Source of the DNA: Candidatus Scybalomonas excrementigallinarum
Lineage (GTDB): Bacteria; Bacillota; Clostridia; Lachnospirales; Lachnospiraceae
Length of the DNA stretch: 32,582 nt
Direction: 5' to 3'
Assembly: GCA_018710905.1 (NCBI GenBank)
Contig: DVIZ01000050.1
Span: 1-32,582, forward strand
This document shows, piece after piece, positions 16,064-23,366 of this stretch (positions are counted from its first letter, which is position 1; every line of letters begins with the position of its first letter). The translations under genes were made by a program, and so were the position numbers. Below the pieces are notes generated by a model. It searched no databases, had not been told where the DNA came from, and saw only the letters and a program-made list of their open reading frames with translations.

Positions 16064-16176
16064 AAAAGACGTATTATAATAAGCAAAAATTCCTATGTGA
16101 GAAATCAGAACAAGTGATTTTTTAGCAAAACATAGGAGAGCCTTTCATGAGGGGCTGTTATCATACGTCTTTTTTA
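16064..16176 (+). ncRNA. Candidate structured RNA: three-way junction ending in a U-run
   Basis: AAAAGACGTAT (16064-16074) pairs perfectly with ATACGTCTTTT (16163-16173) and closes about 90 bases. Inside are a stem TCCTATGT (16091-16098)/ACATAGGA (16130-16137) topped by GAAATCA (16101-16107)/TGATTTT (16115-16121), and a second small hairpin AGCC (16139-16142)/GGCT (16153-16156). The outer stem ends in TTTTTT, so the whole may end the stomatin transcript or be a regulated leader of truA. A TATAAT at 16075-16080 inside the outer arm could instead start a truA transcript. It matches no riboswitch core I know. Confidence 0.55.
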
Positions 16177-16244
16177 ACATTGTATCGTCTAGAAAAGAAA
16201 ATGGAGTGTATCCATTGTATAAAAAATAAAAAAGGATAGGAAAA

Positions 16245-16982
16245 ATGAGAAATATAAAATTAATCATTCGCTATGACGGCACTCGTTATAATGGGTGGCA
16301 AAAGCAAGGAAATACAGAAAATACGATTCAAGGAAAGTTAGAACAGCTTTTAAGTAAAATGACAGGAGAAGAAATCGAAATTTCTGGATCTGGTAGAACG
16401 GATTCTGGCGTTCATGCCATAGGACAAGTAGCTAATTTTCGAACGAATACGAGTTTATCGTTAGAGGAAATTGCAGCATATATGCAACAATATTTGCCAA
16501 AGGATATTGGAATTGTAAAGGTTGAAGAAGACAAGGAACGCTTTCATAGCCGATTAAATGCGAAGAAAAAACAATATGATTATCGCATTTATTTAGGAAA
16601 GGAAAATCCTGTTTTTGAAAGAAATTATATTTGGCATTTAGGAGAAGAACTTCAAATAGAAGAAATGGAAAAAGCGATTTCTTATTTAGAAGGAACTCAT
16701 GATTTTAAAAGTTTTTGTGGCAATAAAAAGATGAAGAAGTCCACGGTAAGAACCGTAGAGAAAATTAGATTAACGAAACAAGGAAACTATGTTACACTTT
16801 CTTTTATTGGGGATGGATTTTTAATGAATATGGTTCGAATTTTAACAGGTACGTTAGTAGAAGTTGGATTAGGAAAGAAAAAAGCGGAAGAGATGCCAAC
16901 GATTTTAGAGGCAAAACGAAGAGAAGTGGCAGGGATGATGGCACCAGCACAAGGCCTTTTTTTAATGAAAGTTTGGTATTAA
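16245..16982 (+). CDS. truA: tRNA pseudouridine(38-40) synthase TruA
   Basis: TruA converts uridines 38-40 in the tRNA anticodon arm to pseudouridine. The 245-aa length is standard. It begins IKLIIRYDGTRYNGWQKQ, carries the catalytic Asp in SGRTDSGVHAIGQVANF, and ends with FLMNMVRILTGTLVEVGLGKK and APAQGLFLMKVWY, all family signatures. The start follows AAAGGATAGG. It stands alone between a structured RNA and a terminator at 17148. Confidence 0.95.
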   Translation: MRNIKLIIRYDGTRYNGWQKQGNTENTIQGKLEQLLSKMTGEEIEISGSGRTDSGVHAIGQVANFRTNTSLSLEEIAAYMQQYLPKDIGIVKVEEDKERFHSRLNAKKKQYDYRIYLGKENPVFERNYIWHLGEELQIEEMEKAISYLEGTHDFKSFCGNKKMKKSTVRTVEKIRLTKQGNYVTLSFIGDGFLMNMVRILTGTLVEVGLGKKKAEEMPTILEAKRREVAGMMAPAQGLFLMKVWY

Positions 16983-17147
16983 GTTGTATGTCTGTTATCA
17001 TCAGCATTTAATATTAGTATTTATTGCAATTTAATGGAGAAAAGAAGGAATAGAAAATGTAAAAATAAAAACAAAATTTTACATATATATTCGCACTATG
17101 AAAAACGAAAATAAGGAATAAAATACCAATTAAAAGGGAAAATGTAG

Positions 17148-17197
17148 AAAAAGGTCTTTGGATTTCAAAGTTTTATTGGAATCCAAAGACCTTTTTT
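17148..17197. terminator. Strong terminator in the truA downstream gap
   Basis: AAAAAGGTCTTTGGATT (17148-17164) pairs with AATCCAAAGACCTTTTT (17180-17196) over 17 bp with a 15-nt loop. It can act on both strands, ending truA and the converging Asn-rich gene. The rest of the 309-base gap (16983-17291) is A/T-rich. It holds only a small ATGTAAAA/TTTTACAT hairpin (17057-17084) and no gene I can support. Confidence 0.88.
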
Positions 17198-17291
17198 GAA
17201 GAGCAATGTGTTAAAATTTTTTGTTTTGTTTTTATGAGAAATTTGAAAAATACTTTTCGTTTTCCTGCATAAAATGCTTAGTCTTTACAAC

Positions 17292-17489
17292 TTAGCGGTT
17301 GTAATTGTTACTACGGTTTATTGTAGTATTTGATGTTTTATTGCTTTCTAATTTAGAAGTTGAACTTCCTCTGTGGCAATTTGATGTCTTGTTTTTGTCT
17401 GTTTCATTTGTTGTTCTGTTTGAGTTCACCTGTTTGTTAGAATTGGAAACTGGTTTGTTGTTTGATTCGTTTTGATAGTTTTTTGCCAT
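17292..17489 (-). CDS. Small Asn/Ser/Thr/Lys-rich protein, possibly spore-associated
   Basis: This 65-aa protein starts MAKNYQNESNNKPVSNSNKQ. It consists almost entirely of N, S, T, K and R, with one Cys (NCHRGSS). It has no hydrophobic core and is probably disordered. The start is firm: AAGGAGG lies eight bases upstream, and an earlier frame start at 17519 lacks such a site. Short Asn-rich proteins of this sort occur in many spore-forming Clostridia and resemble gamma-type small acid-soluble spore proteins in composition only. A sigma-G-like promoter lies upstream (17523-17553). Function is unknown. Confidence 0.7.
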   Translation of the reverse strand: MAKNYQNESNNKPVSNSNKQVNSNRTTNETDKNKTSNCHRGSSTSKLESNKTSNTTINRSNNYNR

Positions 17490-17522
17490 GATAATGACCT
17501 CCTTTGTTATTGAATACATAAA

Positions 17523-17553
17523 TAGTGTTCGCGGTTTCGGAGAAAAATATTCG
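17523..17553 (-). promoter_or_regulatory. Sigma-G/F-like promoter of the Asn-rich gene
   Basis: On the minus strand CGAATA (17553-17548) and AACACTA (17529-17523) are separated by 18 bases. The forespore sigma-G consensus is TGAATA, 17-18 bases, CATACTA, so 5 of 6 and 5 of 7 positions agree. The site ends about 34 bases before the start codon. No sigma-A promoter of comparable quality is seen. Confidence 0.4.
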
Positions 17554-17666
17554 TAAAAGAAAAAATAAAAAATGGAAAAACAAAAGACAGGAAAAAGATG
17601 GAAAGTAAAATCAGAAAAAATAAAGAATGTGTTAAAAAATTCAGAAGATTATTTTATGTGATACCC

Positions 17667-17695
17667 TTGCATTTTAAGATATTCTAATATATAAT
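17667..17695 (+). promoter_or_regulatory. Sigma-A promoter of an orphan transcript
   Basis: TTGCAT (17667-17672) and a perfect TATAAT (17690-17695) are spaced by 17 bases. No protein gene follows on this strand before a terminator at 17771-17805, so the transcript is predicted to be a small RNA. Confidence 0.75.
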
Positions 17696-17701
17696 ATAGG
17701 T

Positions 17702-17808
17702 GTATGAGAAGTACCCTTCAATAATCTTCTTGTACGATATAACCCCTTATTAATTATTTATACTCCCCTCAAAACAGCCAGATGATTCCCTCATCTGGCT
17801 GTTTTACT
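17702..17808 (+). ncRNA. Candidate C-rich small regulatory RNA
   Basis: The predicted RNA is about 105 nt, from the promoter at 17667-17695 to a perfect 15-bp terminator (AAACAGCCAGATGA, loop TTCCC, TCATCTGGCTGTTT, then T). A weak 5' hairpin GAGAAG (17706-17711)/CTTCTT (17726-17731) shows ACCCUUC in its loop. Two single-stranded C-rich tracts, ACCCCUU (17742-17748) and CUCCCCUC (17763-17770), could pair with Shine-Dalgarno sequences. The layout recalls RsaE/RoxS sRNAs, with C-rich motifs and then a terminator, but the sequence is different. The 427-base gap 17490-17916 holds nothing else I can support. Confidence 0.65.
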
Positions 17809-17916
17809 ATGTATACTGTTTGGATCGTAAGGAGAGGATTGTGATAAACAATGAAAGTTATCAATGATAAATAGAATGTAACATACATTTTGCTTGGATT
17901 AAAAAATTTTAGATTG

Positions 17917-18492
17917 TTAAGAAAGTAAGTGAATTCCACCAGAAATCATTTCAAGAGCAATCCGCCCCATTTGTTTTGGCGTCTGTTGCTGTCCAGTCGC
18001 TAACCATGTTTTGAAAAGTCCGATACAACCTTCTACAATAAAAGAATAAAAGTATTCATAATAGATGGGATCGGCATTTTTATAAAGAGACATCCAATCG
18101 TTGATACAGCGGGCTTTTAGCATTTCTTTCACTTGAACAACAAAAGCGGGATCGCCATGAGGACCTAATAAAATAGTAGCTTCTTTTGCATGTTTGCCAA
18201 GAAAAACAAAAATATCCGTTAAAAAAGGGAAAGGAGAATCCTTTGTCACTTGTTCCGTTGGTATCTTTTGGCATACTTCTTTTAGTTCTTCCATTAATTC
18301 TAGTTCAATATCTTCTAATAATTCAAAAATATCTTTATAATGAAGATAAAACGTCCCACGATTAATATCCACTCGTTCTGTCAGTTCTTTTATTGTAATT
18401 TCATTAATACTTTTTTGTTCCATTAAATCAAAAAGACCAGATTTTAAAAGATTTTTTGTACGTCGAATACGACGATCAAGATTTTGTTCCAT
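17917..18492 (-). CDS. TetR/AcrR family transcriptional regulator
   Basis: This is a 191-aa protein with an N-terminal TetR helix-turn-helix: RIRRTKNLLKSGLFDLMEQKSINEITIKELTERVDINRGTFYLHYKDIFELLEDIE. The C-terminal half resembles the TetR_C type found in DhaS-like regulators. The ligand and target are unknown. No transport or enzyme gene lies next to it; its neighbours are the candidate small RNA and a divergent rhodanese gene 227 bases away. The start ATG 18492 follows AAAGGAGTG. I found no convincing palindromic operator in the intergenic space. Confidence 0.88.
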   Translation of the reverse strand: MEQNLDRRIRRTKNLLKSGLFDLMEQKSINEITIKELTERVDINRGTFYLHYKDIFELLEDIELELMEELKEVCQKIPTEQVTKDSPFPFLTDIFVFLGKHAKEATILLGPHGDPAFVVQVKEMLKARCINDWMSLYKNADPIYYEYFYSFIVEGCIGLFKTWLATGQQQTPKQMGRIALEMISGGIHLLS

Positions 18493-18719
18493 AATGACAC
18501 TCCTTTATTTCTATTATGTATAAGTTTTGCTAATTTAAGAAAATTATTTTTGGAAAATGGATGCAGAAAACAAGAAGACTCGGTTCTTTGGATATTATTT
18601 TACTTATTATAATGAAAAAACACTGTTTAATCAACATAGTACAAGTAAGACTTAGTTTCTTTTTTGAAAATTAAGAATATAATAAAAGTGAGGGACATAA
18701 GAATAGAAAGGAGAGCTTT

Positions 18720-19019
18720 ATGTTTGAGCAAATATCCATTAATCAAGTAGAAGAAACAGTAAGAGAAATGGGAGCGATTTTAATTGATTTGCGTTCAAGA
18801 GAGGAATATGAAAAGGGGCATATAAAAGGAGCGATTTCTCTTCCGTTCGAAGAGTTAGAAAGAAAATTTTTTTATAGAAAAAATCAACCAGTGGTTGTTT
18901 ATTGCGAAATGGGAAGTCGGAGTATGAGAGCCTCTCGATGGCTTTTTGAAAGAGGATATCAGGTAGTGAATACGGTTGGTGGAATTCAACAATATACAGG
19001 GGTTTTAGTAAAAGAATAA
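18720..19019 (+). CDS. Single-domain rhodanese-like protein
   Basis: This 99-aa protein is one rhodanese domain. ILIDLRSREEYEKGHIKGAISLPFEEL is the N-terminal signature, and VVYCEMGSRSMRASRWL carries the active-site loop with its cysteine. VNTVGGIQQYTG closes the fold. Such proteins accept or deliver persulfide sulfur, or act as small sulfurtransferases in the cytoplasm. There is no export signal. A good TATAAT at 18678-18683 may belong to its promoter, but no clear -35 was found. A terminator follows at 19040. Confidence 0.9.
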   Translation: MFEQISINQVEETVREMGAILIDLRSREEYEKGHIKGAISLPFEELERKFFYRKNQPVVVYCEMGSRSMRASRWLFERGYQVVNTVGGIQQYTGVLVKE

Positions 19020-19039
19020 AAAATATACTAGATAAGGCT

Positions 19040-19092
19040 AAGTGTGCATTGCTAGAAGCAATTGAGTAAAAGCGTACGCAATGTGCACTTTT
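19040..19092 (+). terminator. Terminator after the rhodanese gene
   Basis: AAGTGTGCATTGC (19040-19052) pairs with GCAATGTGCACTT (19078-19090) over 13 bp, including two G-U pairs. The loop is 25 nt and a T-run follows. Confidence 0.7.
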
Positions 19093-19124
19093 CATCGTTT
19101 TATAAGGATAAATGCAAAAGCAAA

Positions 19125-19153
19125 TTGACAGGATTCTAAAGAAAACGTACAAT
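19125..19153 (+). promoter_or_regulatory. Promoter of the THUMP methyltransferase operon
   Basis: A perfect TTGACA (19125-19130) and TACAAT (19148-19153) are spaced by 17 bases, 45 bases before the start codon. Confidence 0.8.
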
Positions 19154-19198
19154 AGAAAGATAAGAAAGATAACCTTATAGGAAAGATTAGGAGATTAT

Positions 19199-20362
19199 AT
19201 GAATCAATTTACATTAATTGCGCCATGTCATTTTGGACTAGAGGCGATGTTGAAACGGGAAATACAGGACTTAGGATATGAAATAGCAAAAGTTGAAGAT
19301 GGTAAAGTGAGTTTTTACGGAGATGCTGATGCAGTGGCAAGAGCCAATATCTTTTTAAGGACGACAGAACGTGTGTTGCTCCAAGTTGGAAGATTTAAAG
19401 CAACTACATTTGAAGAGTTATTTGAAAAGACAAAAGCACTTCCATGGGAACAATATTTACCAGCGGATGCAAAGTTTTGGGTAACAAAGGCAACAAGCAT
19501 TAAAAGTAAACTTTATAGTACACCAGATGTGCAGTCTATTGTGAAAAAGGCTATGGTAGAACGAATGAAACAAAAATATCGTATGGAGTGGTTTCCAGAA
19601 ACAGGAGCTTCTTATCCTGTGCGCATTGTTATTTTAAAAGATGAAGTGACCGTTGGGCTTGATACATCAGGAGAGTCTCTCCATCGAAGAGGATACCGTA
19701 AGTTAACGAGTAAAGCGCCATTAACAGAGACGTTGGCGGCAGCTCTTATTATGTTGACACCATGGAAAGGCGATCGTATTTTAGTCGATCCATTTTGTGG
19801 AAGTGGAACATTTCCAATTGAGGCAGCTATGATGGCAGCTAATATGGCACCAGGAATGAATCGTTCTTTCCAAGCGGAAGATTGGACAAACATCATACCG
19901 AAAAAAGCATGGTATCGCGGAATGGATGAGGCAAATGATCTTGTGAATTATGATGTGGAAACTAACATTCAAGGATATGATATCGATGGAAGAATGGTAA
20001 AATGTGCAAGAGAAAATGCAAAAGAAGCAGGTGTGGATCATTTAATTCATTTCCAAGAGAGACCAGTGAGCGAATTAAACAATCCTAAAAAATATGGATT
20101 TATTATTACAAACCCTCCATATGGTGAGCGATTAGAAGAAAAGGAAATGTTACCAGATCTCTATGAACAAATTGGAGAGGGATTTGCAAGACTGGATACT
20201 TGGTCTAAGTTTGTTTTGACTTCGTATACGGATGCCGAACGCTATATCGGAAAACAAGCGGATAAGAATCGAAAGATTTATAATGGAATGTTAAAGACTT
20301 ATTATTATCAGTGGTTAGGACCAAAGCCACCTCGCAGAAACAAGGAGAATGAAAATCGTTGA
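19199..20362 (+). CDS. THUMP-domain class I RNA methyltransferase (RlmL/YpsC type)
   Basis: This is a 387-aa protein with an N-terminal THUMP RNA-binding domain (FTLIAPCHFGLEAMLKREIQDLGY through about residue 160). The RlmKL/Trm11-type methyltransferase domain follows, with VDPFCGSGTFPIEAAMMAANMAPG as SAM loop and the catalytic TNPPYGERL (NPPY motif for N-methylation of a base). It probably makes m2G in 23S rRNA, like the N-terminal half of E. coli RlmL, but the exact site in Firmicutes is not certain. The start follows AGGAGA. It leads an operon; the next gene begins on its stop codon. Confidence 0.9.
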   Translation: MNQFTLIAPCHFGLEAMLKREIQDLGYEIAKVEDGKVSFYGDADAVARANIFLRTTERVLLQVGRFKATTFEELFEKTKALPWEQYLPADAKFWVTKATSIKSKLYSTPDVQSIVKKAMVERMKQKYRMEWFPETGASYPVRIVILKDEVTVGLDTSGESLHRRGYRKLTSKAPLTETLAAALIMLTPWKGDRILVDPFCGSGTFPIEAAMMAANMAPGMNRSFQAEDWTNIIPKKAWYRGMDEANDLVNYDVETNIQGYDIDGRMVKCARENAKEAGVDHLIHFQERPVSELNNPKKYGFIITNPPYGERLEEKEMLPDLYEQIGEGFARLDTWSKFVLTSYTDAERYIGKQADKNRKIYNGMLKTYYYQWLGPKPPRRNKENENR

Positions 20363-22029
20363 GACAATGGAGCGTCTATGTAGTTGGAATATTTTGTATC
20401 ATAATATTATGGTTTTTCCCGCAAAATGAGGGGAAAAGAGAACTACGACAGCAAAAAGAAGAGGCAGGAATCAAAGAAGAGTTTCTTGCTTCTTTCTCAC
20501 GTTATGCCAATGAAGTGCCGATTCAAGTAAAAATAAAAGACAGGACAGAAGAAGAGTGGTTATTAGGTGGAACAGAAGAAGAAGGAGAGCCATGGGTGTC
20601 AAAAGAAGGAGTTCTTTATTATCCGGTTAAGGCGTTAGAGTCACTACTCCATGCCAGTACAAGTTTTTATCCCGATGGTAAACTTGTCATTGAAAGAGGA
20701 AATCGAGTCATTGCTTATGAAAAAGAAAAAGTGAAATGGAAAGAAGAAATTCCATATATTTCTTTAGAAAAAATAGCAAGAGATTTGCAGTATAAGATTT
20801 CATGGAATCGTGCAACGAATCGTGTTACGTTAGCGGGACAAAAAGAACAAGCACTTCCAAGTAGTTATGATTCAAGAAAAGTGGGACGAGTATCGCCGGT
20901 AAGAGATCAAGGACGCTATGGAACTTGTTGGGCATTTGGAGCACTTGGAGCATTAGAAAGCAGTCTGTTGCCACAAGAAAATCTCCAGTTTGCGACGGAC
21001 CATATGAGCTTACACAGTGGATTTTACTTAACACAAGAAGAAGGTGGAGAATATAATATGTCCATTGCTTATTTAGCTTCTTGGAAAGGACCTGTGTTAG
21101 AAGCGGATGATCCTTATGGAGATGGATATTCGCCAAAATATTTAGCGCCTGTAAAGCATTTAGAGGAAGCGATTTTATTGCCATCAAAAGATTATGATGC
21201 GATTAAAAGAGCTGTGTTTCTCTATGGTGGAGTAGAAACCAATATTTTTACTTCTATGAAAAGTGCTAGCAGTTGGTCTCAATATTATAATGAAGAAACA
21301 GCTTCTTATTATTTTGAGGGCAATTTAAAGCCGAACCACGATGTGATCATTGTTGGTTGGGATGATAACTATCCAAAAGAGAATTTTTCAAAAACTCCAG
21401 AAGGAGAGGGCGCTTTTTTATGTAAAAATAGTTGGGGAACAGAGTTTGGAGATGATGGATACTTTTATGTTTCCTATTATGATTCTATCATTGGGACGAC
21501 CAATGCTGTTTATACAAAGGCAGGCGATGTGGATAATTTCGATCATATTTATCAAACCGACGAATTAGGTTGGGTTGGACAGTTAGGATATGGAAAAGAA
21601 GATGCATGGTTTGCCAATGTTTATACGGCAAAAGGAAAAGAAAATCTAGAAGCAGTCTCTTTTTATGCTACGATGCCAAATACCACATATGAAGTGTATG
21701 CTGTGCCAAAATTTTATACCGAAGATTCTTTACAAGAGCGAATCTTTATGGCGGAAGGTTCTTTTGAACAAGCGGGATATTATACGGTACGTTTTGAAGA
21801 AAGTTTACCATTAGAACAAGGTCAGCGATATGCGGTTATGGTAAAAATCCATACACCAAATGCAACACAGCCAATTGCCATTGAATATGAAAGAGATATT
21901 CGAACTTCTACTTTTCAATTATCCGATGGAGAGGGATATTTCAGCTTATATGGAATTGATTGGACGAGGGCAGAGACAAAACAAAAGGCAAATGTATGCT
22001 TAAAAGCATTTACAACGGATCAAAAATAA
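20359..22029 (+). CDS. Membrane-anchored papain-like (C1) cysteine protease with lectin-like tail
   Basis: This 556-aa extracellular protein has a signal-anchor helix (residues 5-20), then a stalk-like domain (about 60-162) that resembles the copper-amine-oxidase N-terminal repeat of Clostridia. The C1 protease domain follows with a complete set of catalytic residues: oxyanion Gln184 and Cys190 in DQGRYGTCWAF, His327 in LKPNHDVIIVGWDDNY, and Asn357 in CKNSWGTEFGDDGYFYVSYYD. The last 150 or so residues resemble the beta-sandwich lectin-like domain often fused to clostridial C1 proteases. The start is TTG at 20359, overlapping the previous stop (TTGA). Being in an operon with RNA-modification and nucleotide-pool genes is unexpected; the substrate is unknown. 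Confidence 0.87.
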   Translation: MRQWSVYVVGIFCIIILWFFPQNEGKRELRQQKEEAGIKEEFLASFSRYANEVPIQVKIKDRTEEEWLLGGTEEEGEPWVSKEGVLYYPVKALESLLHASTSFYPDGKLVIERGNRVIAYEKEKVKWKEEIPYISLEKIARDLQYKISWNRATNRVTLAGQKEQALPSSYDSRKVGRVSPVRDQGRYGTCWAFGALGALESSLLPQENLQFATDHMSLHSGFYLTQEEGGEYNMSIAYLASWKGPVLEADDPYGDGYSPKYLAPVKHLEEAILLPSKDYDAIKRAVFLYGGVETNIFTSMKSASSWSQYYNEETASYYFEGNLKPNHDVIIVGWDDNYPKENFSKTPEGEGAFLCKNSWGTEFGDDGYFYVSYYDSIIGTTNAVYTKAGDVDNFDHIYQTDELGWVGQLGYGKEDAWFANVYTAKGKENLEAVSFYATMPNTTYEVYAVPKFYTEDSLQERIFMAEGSFEQAGYYTVRFEESLPLEQGQRYAVMVKIHTPNATQPIAIEYERDIRTSTFQLSDGEGYFSLYGIDWTRAETKQKANVCLKAFTTDQK

Positions 22030-22053
22030 AAGACGAAAGAGAAAGGGAATCAC

Positions 22054-22644
22054 ATGAAAAAATTAGTGTTTGCAACAGGAAATGCAGGAAAAATGAAAGA
22101 AATTCGCATGATTTTAAAGGATTGTGGATATGAAATTTTATCAATGAAAGAAGCTGGTATCCATATCGATATTGAAGAAAATGGAACAACGTTTGAAGAA
22201 AATGCGTTAATTAAAGCAAAAGCAGTTTTTGAGTGTTGTAGTGACGTAGATGTTGTATTAGCTGATGATTCTGGACTAGAAGTGGACTACTTAGATAAAG
22301 CACCAGGAGTATATTCCGCTCGATTTATGGGAGAAGATACTTCTTATCATATTAAAAATCAAGCGATTATTGATCAATTAAAGGATGCAAAAGAGGAAGA
22401 GAGAACGGCTCGCTTTGTCTGTGTGATTGCAGGCGTTTTTGCAGATGGCACAACAGTTACAACAAAAGGAACCATTGAAGGCGTTATTGGAACAGAAGAA
22501 CGAGGAGAAAATGGATTTGGATATGATCCGATTTTCTTTTTACCAGAAAAAGGTTGTTCTACTGCCGAATTAACCGATGAAGAAAAAAATGAAATTAGTC
22601 ATAGAGGAAAAGCACTTCGTTTAATGGCAGAGAAACTTAGATAA
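22054..22644 (+). CDS. rdgB: XTP/dITP diphosphatase (house-cleaning NTPase)
   Basis: RdgB/HAM1 hydrolyses XTP, ITP and their deoxy forms to monophosphates, keeping damaged purines out of nucleic acids. Family motifs are FATGNAGKMKEIRMIL at the N-terminus, VLADDSGLEVDYLDKAPGVYSARFMGE (catalytic Asp), GENGFGYDPIFF and EISHRGKAL. The 196-aa length is normal. It is followed after 12 bases by the YfcE-type phosphoesterase, a common pairing in Firmicutes. The start has a GAAAGGG site. Confidence 0.95.
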   Translation: MKKLVFATGNAGKMKEIRMILKDCGYEILSMKEAGIHIDIEENGTTFEENALIKAKAVFECCSDVDVVLADDSGLEVDYLDKAPGVYSARFMGEDTSYHIKNQAIIDQLKDAKEEERTARFVCVIAGVFADGTTVTTKGTIEGVIGTEERGENGFGYDPIFFLPEKGCSTAELTDEEKNEISHRGKALRLMAEKLR

Positions 22645-22656
22645 GGAGAGTGGGCC

Positions 22657-23166
22657 ATGAAGTTATTAGTAGTCAGCGATTCTCATGGAAGAGATGATGA
22701 TGTAAAAGGTGTTATGGAACAAGTGAAAGATTTTGACATGCTGATTCATTGCGGCGATGTGGAAGGCGGAGAAGATTATATCCGCGCATTAACCGATAAA
22801 CCAGTCGTTATGGTGGCGGGAAACAATGATTTTCGCTCGGATTTACCTTCACAAGAACTGATTGAAGTGGAAGGGTATCGTATTTTCATCGCCCATGGAC
22901 ACCAATTTTATGTTAATTTTGGTGTTGGTAATTTGGAAGAATTTTGTCGAAACAATGATATTCAAGTGGCGATGTTTGGACATACCCATAAACCATATTT
23001 ACAAATAGAAGATGATTTAACGATTTTAAATCCAGGGAGCATTTCCTATCCAAGGCAGTCCGATCGAAAACAGACATTTTTAATTATGGAGATCGATAGC
23101 GATGGAGAAGCTCATTATTCTCATGGCGTTTATAAAGAAGGAAATCATAAAGGTTTCTTTTGGTAG
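22657..23166 (+). CDS. YfcE/MJ0936 family metallophosphoesterase
   Basis: This 169-aa calcineurin-like phosphoesterase has all metal-binding motifs: SDSHGRDDD, HCGDVEGG, AGNNDFRSD, IAHGHQF and FGHTHKPY. Family members hydrolyse phosphodiesters in vitro, and the physiological substrate is not settled. It lies in the run rdgB-yfcE-rlmD with a clear AAGGAG site. No C-terminal extension or export signal is present. Confidence 0.92.
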   Translation: MKLLVVSDSHGRDDDVKGVMEQVKDFDMLIHCGDVEGGEDYIRALTDKPVVMVAGNNDFRSDLPSQELIEVEGYRIFIAHGHQFYVNFGVGNLEEFCRNNDIQVAMFGHTHKPYLQIEDDLTILNPGSISYPRQSDRKQTFLIMEIDSDGEAHYSHGVYKEGNHKGFFW

Positions 23167-23230
23167 GATAAAAAGTAAAGGGAACAAGCGATTTCTTATT
23201 TGAGTGAAAGATATAAGGAAAATCATGTTA

Positions 23231-23257
23231 CAAACACCTACAAATGTGAGGAGTTTG
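23231..23257 (+). promoter_or_regulatory. Small hairpin in the rlmD leader
   Basis: CAAACACCT (23231-23239) pairs with AGGAGTTTG (23249-23257) with one A-A mismatch. It lies in the 200-base gap before rlmD. No U-run follows, so it is not an obvious terminator; its role is unclear. Confidence 0.3.
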
Positions 23258-23366
23258 CAAGTGTTGCTTCTCATCGGAAAAATAAAAAACAATAAGAAAT
23301 TCGTGGAACGTGACAAAAGCAGAATTAGAAAAAACAGAATTAGAAGAAGTGATAAGGAGAGAAAAC

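Noticed and set aside
16064-16176. Purine riboswitch
   Set aside because: A three-way junction and a TATAAT are present, but the conserved J2/3 sequence and the kissing loops are missing.
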